From Desulfobacterales bacterium (GTDB taxonomy: Bacteria > Desulfobacterota > DSM-4660 > Desulfatiglandales > Desulfatiglandaceae): 5,622 nt of DNA. The position numbers were made by a program, and so were the translations under genes. Numbering within the stretch: the stretch's first letter is position 1; each line of letters starts with the position of its first letter. The stretch is from NCBI GenBank assembly GCA_022013615.1, contig JAKLQB010000205.1, forward strand, positions 1-5,622, read 5' to 3'. A model generated the notes under the pieces. The model was given only the letters and a program-made list of their open reading frames with translations. It was not told where the DNA came from and ran no database searches. Of the stretch, positions 1 to 5,174 are shown piece after piece.

Positions 1-333
1 TCCGATCTCTCTAAATGCTGTTCCATTCATGAAATAAGGATGACCCCTGACGAGTTCCAAAATATCTGCTTCTTTTTTAGGATTTCTAAAGCATCTCACA
101 CTGACGTTGCCAAAATGGGTTTCAAACGACTCAAGAAAAGAGAGCTTCAGAATCTTCTTCTCCCCTGTGTCGGAATCAATAGCCCTCTTGACCCAGAACT
201 TGGAATCCTCCATGCCGAATCGACGTTCACGCTCGTGGCCTGTCACTGTATATCGTTTTTTGCCGATTTGGATGATGTCCCCATAATCTATGGAGAAAAT
301 TTCCGTAGTATCTGTGAAGAGACACCCTTCCAC
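1..333 (-). CDS. Kinase-like protein, N-terminal 111 residues (partial, off left edge)
   Basis: An open minus-strand frame starts at GTG (331-333) and runs off the window without a stop. The start is supported by a GGAGGG Shine-Dalgarno at 344-349, ten bases upstream, and by an in-frame TAG just before it at 337-339. The visible protein has IIQIGKKRYTVTGHERE (about residues 20-36), then FWVKRAIDSDTGEKKILKLSF (46-66) and KKEADILELVRGHPYF (86-101). The last two stretches resemble strand beta-3 and helix alpha-C of a protein kinase N-lobe: K63 would be the VAIK lysine, and E88 in the E-x-x-I-L pattern before HPYF would be its salt-bridge partner. The catalytic HRD and DFG regions would lie outside the window, so the kinase call is an inference from the N-lobe alone. 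The gene sits three bases after the GAF gene and is very probably co-transcribed and translationally coupled with it. Coding is well supported; the function is not. Confidence 0.7.
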   Translation of the reverse strand, partial: MEGCLFTDTTEIFSIDYGDIIQIGKKRYTVTGHERERRFGMEDSKFWVKRAIDSDTGEKKILKLSFLESFETHFGNVSVRCFRNPKKEADILELVRGHPYFMNGTAFREIG

Positions 334-349
334 GGACTATAGTCCCTCC
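334..349 (-). promoter_or_regulatory. RBS for the kinase-like gene, with 12-base palindrome
   Basis: Read on the minus strand, GGAGGG (349-344) lies ten bases before the GTG start at 333. The spacer includes the upstream gene's TAG stop and the perfect palindrome GGACTATAGTCC (334-345). In mRNA this could fold as a 4-bp stem with a UAUA loop touching the end of the Shine-Dalgarno. That would modestly limit ribosome loading unless ribosomes finishing the upstream GAF gene open it. The RBS decides the GTG start; a regulatory role for the palindrome is speculation. Confidence 0.55.
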
Positions 350-903
350 AGCATTCGGAGCGGGAGACTTCCCAGGGCCACCTTCACCTGTTCAAGGAAA
401 TTCCTCAGTCCGTTGTTCTCGATAACCAATCCCAGAAGCCCACACAGTACACACAAAGAATCAATATCGTCTTCATGGTATACCCGGTGTTCCCCATGGT
501 AGGTTCTTAATATGCCGATTATTGCTCCTCGACATTTGATGGGAATAGATAACATAGAAACTATTCCTTCCTTGGCTGCGGCCTTGGGATATTGAACCAG
601 AGGGTTATTCTGCATGTCCTCAATAAAAACAGGCTCCCACGTGCATGCGGCACAGTACATTTCTTTCACCATTACTGGCCCTTTGCTAATATATTCCTCG
701 CTGATCCCATAGCTTCCCACATGAAATAGTTGATTTTCCCTCTCATCCAGGAGCATGATACTGCACCCCTTGGCCTTAAATGCCCGGCTCGTACCTTCAG
801 CAAGATGATTAATCAGCGTATTGAGGTCTTCATATGTTGAAATAGCGTGACTAATAGCTTTGAAGTGTTTAAGATAATACCTTCTGTCCAGCTTTTCATC
901 CAT
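337..903 (-). CDS. GAF-domain sensory protein
   Basis: A 188-residue soluble protein. After a short N-terminal helix (residues 1-25) it holds one GAF domain, about 30-165. The expected landmarks are present: the beta-strand CSIMLLDERENQLFHVGSYG (47-66), the VFIEDMQNNP strand and turn (92-101), the core strand IVSMLSIPIKCRGAIIGILR (114-133), and the closing helix LCGLLGLVIEN (153-163). GAF domains bind small molecules, haem, Fe-S or nucleotides, or dimerise regulators; the ligand cannot be told here. Two CxxC pairs (C84/C87 and C151/C154) could bind metal or sense redox, which is an inference. There is no output domain on the same chain. The output may be the kinase-like gene that starts three bases after the stop. 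A strong AGGAGGG ribosome site lies seven bases before the ATG, which fixes the start. Forty-four bases separate it from the upstream broken reductase gene on the same strand. Confidence 0.85.
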   Translation of the reverse strand: MDEKLDRRYYLKHFKAISHAISTYEDLNTLINHLAEGTSRAFKAKGCSIMLLDERENQLFHVGSYGISEEYISKGPVMVKEMYCAACTWEPVFIEDMQNNPLVQYPKAAAKEGIVSMLSIPIKCRGAIIGILRTYHGEHRVYHEDDIDSLCVLCGLLGLVIENNGLRNFLEQVKVALGSLPLRMLEGL

Positions 904-947
904 CTTTTACCCTCCTTTTTGCGGGTGTTTTGTATATTGAATCTTCA

Positions 948-1461
948 TCAAATTCCAAACTCACGACCCGTTCCCCATTTTTCAAGCAACCGGATCATGT
1001 CTGTCATGGTCTGGTGAATGGGGGCTGCAATCCCCTTATGCTTCCCCATTGAATAGATGGCCCCATTTAAGGCCTCTATCTCGGTGGTCCTGCTGTTCAA
1101 GATATCCTGCAGCATGGGCGAGAGATTCTCAGCCGTATTGCGGCAAACCTCCAGAAGCCAGTCGTAAAGATCGTCCTGGGGCAACTGAACAGCATAGGCC
1201 TGGGCCACCAGCTTTCCTTCATCAATGAGCCGCTTGGCCAGGGCTATGGATTCCATCTTCTCAACCAGTTGACCGTTCTTGAGCCTGAGCACAGCAGTCA
1301 GCGGGTTTATGGCCGAATAAACCAACCCCTTTGCCCAGATCTGCCCTACTATATTGGCAGATATCGTAGCTTGGATACCGGATTCTTCAATGGCCTCCCC
1401 TGCCCAGCATACCCCCGAAAAACCTTCCAATGGCCCCTGCACCGACTATTACAATTTTCAT
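948..1461 (-). pseudogene. Ketopantoate reductase-family gene (PanE/ApbA type) with internal deletion and frameshift
   Basis: The gene starts at ATG 1459-1461, after a GGGGGAT ribosome site. It encodes MKIVIVGAGAIGRFFGGM and ends GRGGH, the Rossmann GxGxxG nucleotide-binding start of the 2-dehydropantoate 2-reductase family, then stops at TGA (1387-1389). In another frame, directly from the same spot (about 1391), comes the family's C-terminal domain: EESGIQA, IWAKGLVYSAINPLTAVL, AENLSPMLQDI, TEIEALNGAIYSMGKHKGIAAP. It ends at TGA 948-950. Set against E. coli PanE from memory, about 130 residues between H24 and roughly residue 156 are missing. That part holds the rest of the NADPH-binding domain. 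The catalytic lysine (K176 in E. coli) and N184 are kept, but the N180 position is Tyr, so the ancestor may have acted on a different 2-oxo acid. A GTG-started version of the C-terminal part (1442) is open but would lack the cofactor domain. It is almost certainly non-functional unless the deletion is an assembly error. Confidence 0.85.
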
Positions 1462-1482
1462 TTGTTATCCCCCATCACTCAA

Positions 1483-1491
1483 CTTATAGCA
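1483..1491 (-). promoter_or_regulatory. Possible extended -10 promoter for the minus-strand genes
   Basis: On the minus strand, TGCTATAAG matches an extended -10 (TGnTATAAT with one mismatch). It lies about 22 bases before the ATG at 1461, leaving a short leader with the GGGGGAT ribosome site. No good -35 hexamer is seen 16-18 bases further upstream. The surroundings are AT-rich, so chance matches are likely. Confidence 0.3.
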
Positions 1492-1686
1492 TATTACATT
1501 AATTTCTATTAAATATTAACACAAAAAACAGGGTTCAACAAGACCTGCAAGAGATGTCCCAGGGAAACGTCAAAGCAGAATGTAATTTGGCCAAATAGAT
1601 TTATTTTCAAGACGACTAAATCCGAAATACGAATACCCGCCTGCCATGCAAATAGGGTAAGGGCAGAACATAAGTCCTCTAATACG

Positions 1687-1716
1687 CGCATTCGTTCAGG
1701 CACTATCCTGAATGCG
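1687..1716. repeat. Overlapping inverted repeats
   Basis: CGCATTC (1687-1693) is matched by GAATGCG (1710-1716). Inside it, TTCAGG (1695-1700) is matched by CCTGAA (1707-1712), around a CACTAT loop. The two stems share bases 1710-1712, so they would compete. There is no T-tract after them on either strand, so they are not an evident terminator. They could be a protein-binding site or part of a decayed repeat. Confidence 0.4.
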
Positions 1717-1770
1717 TCCAAAGGCATTGCGGGCAGGTCAAATGACCAAAATATTTCTTGTACATATACA

Positions 1771-1790
1771 ATATTTACAGGATATTTACA
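1771..1790. repeat. Direct repeat ATATTTACA, two copies, 11-base period
   Basis: ATATTTACA occurs at 1771-1779 and again at 1782-1790, about one helical turn apart and in an AT-rich stretch. That spacing could suit a tandem regulator site, but such a short AT-rich repeat may also be chance. Confidence 0.3.
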
Positions 1791-1828
1791 TGTTTTGAAA
1801 TTGGGGTTTATGTCATTCATGTTTGTTT

Positions 1829-1844
1829 TCCCGCCGAGGCGGGA
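1829..1844. repeat. GC-rich palindrome TCCCGCC-GA-GGCGGGA
   Basis: Perfect 7-bp arms surround a two-base centre in an AT-rich neighbourhood. A T-rich run (TTTGTTTT, 1822-1829) adjoins it on the left. Read on the minus strand this gives a hairpin followed by AAAACAAAC, not U's, so it is not a standard terminator. It shares the GAGGCG core with the larger inverted-repeat block about 100 bases downstream, which suggests a related repeat family. Confidence 0.5.
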
Positions 1845-1938
1845 TATTTCGAGCTTCGGATTTTCAGAAAATCAAAGTCCAGGCAAGAGTTATCGTGCCG
1901 GCAAAACAACATTGCATTTCCCCAGAACCCATTAATCC

Positions 1939-2044
1939 CTCCGAGGCGCAGGATCTCCCTACCGGCCTGGGAGGCCTAGGAGGCTGGCCTCCGGCTCGTA
2001 GAGGTACGAACCTACGCCTCGGAGAGAAGCGGAGCCGGAGGCCA
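1939..2044. repeat. Composite GC-rich block of interleaved inverted repeats
   Basis: A 13-bp perfect inverted repeat, TGGCCTCCGGCTC (1985-1997) and GAGCCGGAGGCCA (2032-2044), encloses a 34-base loop. That loop contains AGGT-ACGA-ACCT (2002-2013). A second, 10-bp perfect inverted repeat pairs CTCCGAGGCG (1939-1948) with CGCCTCGGAG (2015-2024). The two pairs are interleaved (A, B, A', B'), so both could form together only as a pseudoknot; otherwise they are alternative folds. A further GGAGGCC / GGCCTCC pair at about 1970-1992 competes with the 13-bp stem. No coding frame or terminator explains this. It looks like a REP- or MITE-type dispersed palindromic element, or overlapping insertions of two of them. 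Confidence 0.6.
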
Positions 2045-2046
2045 CC

Positions 2047-2084
2047 ATTCCATAATTCCAACATTCCAATTGGGGCGAAGCCCC
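2047..2084. repeat. ATTCCA x3 (8-base period) followed by GGGGC-GAA-GCCCC hairpin
   Basis: ATTCCA occurs at 2047-2052, 2055-2060 and 2063-2068, exactly eight bases apart. It is followed at once by a perfect 5-bp stem with a GAA loop (2072-2084). No T-run follows, so it is not an obvious terminator. The tandem motif plus the tight hairpin look like one unit of a dispersed repeat abutting the GC-rich block just before it. Confidence 0.5.
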
Positions 2085-2111
2085 TAAGTTCTATGCTTTG
2101 GCATTTTACAA

Positions 2112-2140
2112 TTGACATACATTATGATTTTTTGTACATG
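2112..2140 (+). promoter_or_regulatory. Possible promoter for the molybdoenzyme operon
   Basis: TTGACA (2112-2117) is a perfect sigma-70 -35 hexamer, placed between the repeat cluster and the first gene. The expected -10 position, 17 bases later, reads TACATG, a poor match. An alternative is TATGAT (2123-2128) as the -10, with TTGGCA (2098-2103) as the -35 at a long 19-base spacing. Either would give a leader of roughly 50-60 bases. The location is sensible but the match is weak. Confidence 0.3.
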
Positions 2141-2196
2141 AATTCCAGCATTCTAAAGTGGGGGATGTGATTTGATAGTAAAAAAGGAGAAAAGAT

Positions 2197-4281
2197 ATGG
2201 AAAAAGAGGTGTATAGCCTGTGTTTTATGTGTTCGGTACGTTGTCCTATCAAGGTAACGGTAAAAGACGGCCAGGTCAAATTTATAGAGGGCAGCCCGCA
2301 TGTGGCCGGCATGGAGGGAAGCCTTTGTCCACGCGGCTCTGCAGGTATCAGCCTGCTTTACGACAATGAAAGGGTGAAGCATCCAATGATCAGGGTTGGT
2401 GAGCGCGGTTCCGGTCACTGGAGAAAGGCCAGTTGGGATGAGGCACTTGATTATGTGGCGGAAAAGCTGAAGCCGATCATTGAAGAGCATGGGGGTCACA
2501 GCGTCGTTATCGGAGAACGCACACAACTTGCCACACATGCCACTAAGACATTTCTCAAAGCCATTGGATCAGAAAACCAGTTTACACATGACGCCCTCTG
2601 CAAAGGCTCTGTAAATACTGCCTGCCGCTCTCTTTTCGGCTATACTGACGCCCAGATGAGCATGGATTACGCGAATACAAAACATATTGTCCTGTATGGC
2701 CGCAATCTCTTTGAGGCTATTGAGGTAAAAGTCGTAAACAATATGATGAAAGCCTTGGAAAAGGGTGCTGAGATGACTTATATCGATCCCAGGGTATCCA
2801 TAACCGCCACCAAGTCCCGCCGGTACTGGATGATCCGCCCGGGCACCGATCTTGCCCTTAACTATGCCCTTATTCATGTAATACTCAAAGAGAATTTATA
2901 TGACGCCGAATATGTAGACAGATGGGTCCTGGGGCTGGCTGAGCTCCAAGATTTTGTTCATCCATATACACCGGAATGGGCTGAAAAGGAAACGGGCATT
3001 CCTGCCGGAGCGATCGTAGACCTTGCGCGGAGGGTGAGCAGGGACAAGCCTTCTGTTATCTTTCATTTCGGATATCGGGGCGCTAATCATACAAATGAGA
3101 TCTATATGCGCCGCTCTATAATGATTTTAAATTCTCTCATGGGAAGTGTTGAGGCAAAAGGGGGGTTCTTTTTTAAAAAAGGTCCGGGTGAAGAGGGCGG
3201 TAAGCCAGCAAGAAAACTTACTGACCAGAAATTTCCCAAGATCAAGGTGCCCCGTTTTGACAAGGTAGGAACCCCTGACTTTCCCCTGCCTGATCCCAGC
3301 CACGGAGTGGGCCAGATGCTGCCCTTTGCAATCCTGAATGAAGATCCCTATCCAATTAAGGCTATGATCGCGTATCGTTTTGATCCATTAATGTCCATAC
3401 CCGATACGAGCCTTACAAAAAAGGCCTTAGACAAGTTGGATCTGCTTGTGGCCATAGACATCAACTTCAGTGATATTGCATGGTATTCAGATGTTATCCT
3501 TCCGGAGTCCACCTATCTTGAACGGACAGATTCTATACAACAGGCAAATGGGCTTAAGCCACAAATGTTTCTCAGGAGACAGGCGGTCGCTCCCCGGTTT
3601 GATACCCGGGAAGGCGCAATGATCCTTAAACAGCTCGCTGAACGCATCGGTACGGGAAAATATTTTCCTTATGAAAACATGGAAGACCTGGTACGCTGGC
3701 AACTTGAAGGAACAGGCTTTTCATTGGAAGACTTCGATGCCAAGGGATTTGTGGCGTATGGGAAAAAACAAATTTTCTGGGATCGGAAAGACGGGATCAA
3801 GTTCAAGACCCCGTCTGGGAAAATCGAATTTAAATCTTCCCTCCTGGAAAATGCTGGCTTCGAGTCATTTCCTGCCTGTGAACCAGCGCCAGTGCCTTCA
3901 AAAGGCCAGTTCCGGCTTGTGGTCGGCCGAAACGCCCTCCACACGCATGTCTCCACACAGAATAACCCTTATTTAAATGAGCTATCATCAGAGAATGTTC
4001 TCTGGATCAATTCAGAAAAGGCAGCAGATCTTGGTATCAATGACGGTGATTTGGTGGAGGTATCTTCAAAGGTTGGTTCCGGCAAAATCAAGGCATTTGT
4101 AACCGATCTTATCCACCCGGAGGCTGTTTTCATGCTCCACGGTTTCGGTCATGAGTCTAAATCGGCTACCCGCTCATACAATATGGGCGTATCAGACGCT
4201 TTGCTGCAAGAGAACATCTCGGATATGATCGGTGGAAGTCCGGCACTTCACGATACTTTTGTAACCGTAAAACAGCCGTGA
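2197..4281 (+). CDS. Molybdopterin (bis-MGD) oxidoreductase, catalytic subunit, no Tat signal
   Basis: A 694-residue member of the DMSO reductase superfamily, which uses Mo or W bound by two pyranopterins for two-electron redox or hydration chemistry. The N-terminal [4Fe-4S] site is C9-x2-C12-x3-C16-x27-C44, followed by P45-R46-G47. Arg at 46 is typical of the polysulfide/thiosulfate/DMSO reductase side; formate dehydrogenase and Nap usually have Lys there. The likely Mo ligand is C135 in HDALCKGSVN. Cofactor-binding stretches include YIDPR (195-199), RPGTDLAL (214-221), INFSDIAWYSDVILPESTYLER (about 422-443), and a C-terminal dinucleotide-binding domain from about residue 570 (VVGRNALHTH, ADLGINDGDLVEV). 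AGGAGA at 2185-2190 fixes the ATG, and an in-frame TAA at 2179-2181 rules out a longer N-terminus. With no twin-arginine signal it is probably cytoplasmic, unlike most PsrA/PhsA enzymes. The next gene is its electron-transfer partner. The substrate is unknown; thiosulfate, polysulfide or an organic substrate are all possible. Confidence 0.92.
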   Translation: MEKEVYSLCFMCSVRCPIKVTVKDGQVKFIEGSPHVAGMEGSLCPRGSAGISLLYDNERVKHPMIRVGERGSGHWRKASWDEALDYVAEKLKPIIEEHGGHSVVIGERTQLATHATKTFLKAIGSENQFTHDALCKGSVNTACRSLFGYTDAQMSMDYANTKHIVLYGRNLFEAIEVKVVNNMMKALEKGAEMTYIDPRVSITATKSRRYWMIRPGTDLALNYALIHVILKENLYDAEYVDRWVLGLAELQDFVHPYTPEWAEKETGIPAGAIVDLARRVSRDKPSVIFHFGYRGANHTNEIYMRRSIMILNSLMGSVEAKGGFFFKKGPGEEGGKPARKLTDQKFPKIKVPRFDKVGTPDFPLPDPSHGVGQMLPFAILNEDPYPIKAMIAYRFDPLMSIPDTSLTKKALDKLDLLVAIDINFSDIAWYSDVILPESTYLERTDSIQQANGLKPQMFLRRQAVAPRFDTREGAMILKQLAERIGTGKYFPYENMEDLVRWQLEGTGFSLEDFDAKGFVAYGKKQIFWDRKDGIKFKTPSGKIEFKSSLLENAGFESFPACEPAPVPSKGQFRLVVGRNALHTHVSTQNNPYLNELSSENVLWINSEKAADLGINDGDLVEVSSKVGSGKIKAFVTDLIHPEAVFMLHGFGHESKSATRSYNMGVSDALLQENISDMIGGSPALHDTFVTVKQP

Positions 4282-4284
4282 TCA

Positions 4285-4374
4285 ATTGATTACTGAAGAT
4301 TTCCGATTGACGAGTAAAAAATAAATCAAGAAGTCCCAAATAATCAATCTTAAGTAATCAGTAGTCAATCTTCA
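4285..4374 (+). repeat. Imperfect long inverted repeat between the Mo subunit and Fe-S subunit genes
   Basis: TGATTACTGAAGATT (4287-4301) pairs with AATCTTAAGTAATCA (4346-4360) at 14 of 15 positions. Two further pairs (one G-U) extend the stem to 4285-4362, around a 44-base loop. A second possible 3' arm, AATCTTCA (4367-4374), also matches 4294-4301, and GATTGAC (4305-4311) matches GTCAATC (4364-4370). Two exclusive folds are therefore possible. The alternative arm ends ten bases before the Shine-Dalgarno of the next gene, so this could affect mRNA processing or the ratio of the two subunits. It is AT-rich and lacks a U-tract, so it is not a clear terminator. It may instead be a decayed dispersed repeat. 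Confidence 0.55.
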
Positions 4375-4394
4375 AACATTAATGGAGGAGAAAA

Positions 4395-4910
4395 ATGAGT
4401 AAATATTTTATGTTGCAGGACCAGCAGAGATGTATCGGTTGTCACTCGTGCGAAATTGTCTGCAAGAGTTACAAATCCTTACCCCCAGGAACGAGACCCT
4501 GCCAGATAATCACAGTTGGCCCCAAATTCTTTGATGGCAGGCCACGGGCATCATATATCTTTATGCCCTGTTTTCATTGTGAAAACCCCTGGTGCGTTGC
4601 TGCTTGCCCAACAGGCGCCATGCAGAAGAGACCTATGGATGGGATTGTCTTTGTAGATCATGCCCTCTGTGTGGGTTGTAAAACATGCATTTCCGCATGT
4701 CCCTGGGGTGCACCGCAATGGAATCCAGAGACAGGTAAAGTGGTTAAGTGTGATTATTGCATGGACCGCATTGATCATGGGCTTAAGCCGGCGTGTGTTA
4801 CAGTCTGCACCTCTCACTGCCTGAAATTTGACGTAACAGAGAAGATGCCGATGGTTAAGCGGGAGCGTTATGCCCAATCCATGGCATCCACCAAGGGTGC
4901 AATAATCTGA
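4395..4910 (+). CDS. Four-cluster [4Fe-4S] ferredoxin-like electron-transfer subunit (DmsB/PsrB type)
   Basis: A 171-residue partner of the molybdoenzyme that carries electrons between its N-terminal cluster and another protein. Sixteen cysteines fall in the four groups of this family: C13/C16/C19/C23 (CIGCHSCEIVC), C59/C62/C67/C71 (CFHCENPWCVAAC), C92/C95/C98/C102 (CVGCKTCISAC) and C119/C122/C134/C138 (CDYCMDRIDHGLKPACVTVC). C36 and C142 are extra and not part of a group. There is no signal peptide or membrane anchor, which fits a cytoplasmic complex. The length is a little below the usual 180-240 residues because the C-terminal tail is short. A strong GGAGGAG at 4384-4390 fixes the ATG. It lies 113 bases after the Mo subunit on the same strand. 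No membrane NrfD/PsrC-like subunit follows; the next gene is instead a ferredoxin/diaphorase-like protein. Confidence 0.93.
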   Translation: MSKYFMLQDQQRCIGCHSCEIVCKSYKSLPPGTRPCQIITVGPKFFDGRPRASYIFMPCFHCENPWCVAACPTGAMQKRPMDGIVFVDHALCVGCKTCISACPWGAPQWNPETGKVVKCDYCMDRIDHGLKPACVTVCTSHCLKFDVTEKMPMVKRERYAQSMASTKGAII

Positions 4911-5174
4911 GAATAATCGACAGGATCCTTGAGCCTGGCCCGCGATAAGAATACAGGGACTTCGTCCCAAGTGGAGTAATGTAGTATTGGAATTCTTCAT
5001 GAAGTTATTACCACTTTTATTACCTTCCCGAAGTGGAAACAAAATACATATCTCCAGTTTCCCGCCCCAAAATGCGGGTTAAGGGCCATCAAGGAGTCCT
5101 TCCGAAATACCTGAAATGCTTACCATAGATTACAAGAAGCTCTAAGCCCCAAATCCCTGGATGGAGATAATGCT
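4911..5174 (+). other. 264-base intra-operon gap with small hairpins, no gene seen
   Basis: No credible coding frame is present; a 27-codon ATG frame near 5000 lacks a ribosome site. The gap holds a tight hairpin GGGAC-TTC-GTCCC (4956-4968) and a perfect palindrome CTTCATGAAG (4995-5004). It also has CCACTT/AAGTGG (5011-5016 and 5031-5036, with a further AAGTGG at 4969-4974) and CCCGC/GCGGG (5061-5065 and 5074-5078). None is followed by a U-run, so none is a clear intrinsic terminator. Transcription may continue into the next gene, or a separate promoter may lie here. I see no good -35/-10 pair. Confidence 0.5.

Larger units (their letters stand above)
1462..2196. other. Divergent intergenic region, repeat-rich, no convincing gene
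   Basis: This 735-base gap separates the minus-strand genes from the plus-strand molybdoenzyme operon, so it should hold promoters for both. Several open frames exist, the longest being a 103-codon minus frame (1509-1820), but none has a good ribosome site or a recognisable domain. The left half is AT-rich. The right half (1829-2084) is a cluster of GC-rich palindromes described separately. A small hairpin, GATTTT-CAG-AAAATC, lies at 1859-1873. The impression is of old insertions of small non-coding repeats rather than a lost gene. Confidence 0.6.

Noticed and set aside
40..342. Plus-strand 100-codon open frame at the left edge
   Set aside because: It overlaps the minus-strand kinase-like frame, which has a ribosome site, stop/start coupling to the GAF gene and protein-like composition. 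The plus frame has no recognisable motif.
948..1442. A free-standing 164-codon gene starting at GTG 1440-1442
   Set aside because: Its first 17 residues are the wrong-frame reading of a clear Rossmann start (MKIVIVGAGAIG). It is better explained as the C-terminal part of a broken ketopantoate-reductase-type gene.
1939..2044. CRISPR array or transposon end pair
   Set aside because: There are no regularly spaced identical repeats with spacers and no transposase. The repeats are inverted and interleaved, so a palindromic element is the more cautious reading.
1823..2170. Plus-strand 115-codon frame through the palindromes
   Set aside because: It translates the repeat block into low-complexity Arg/Gly/Pro-rich sequence, lacks a ribosome site, and shows no domain.
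2122..2538. Minus-strand 138-codon frame overlapping the start of the molybdoenzyme
   Set aside because: It lies opposite the conserved Fe-S cysteine region of a clearly coding gene and is its antisense shadow.
2197..4281. Formate dehydrogenase alpha subunit
   Set aside because: The Mo-ligand region is C135-K-G-S without the Cys/Sec-His motif usual in formate dehydrogenases, and the residue after the fourth cluster cysteine is Pro-Arg rather than x-Lys. A PsrA/PhsA-like branch fits better, though the substrate is open.
4956..4968. Intrinsic terminator after the Fe-S subunit
   Set aside because: The stem is only 5 bp and is followed by AAGTGG rather than a T-run.
4551..5042. Minus-strand 163-codon frame opposite the Fe-S subunit
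   Set aside because: The plus strand carries a perfect 16-cysteine ferredoxin pattern; the minus frame is a shadow with Cys/His-rich antisense content.
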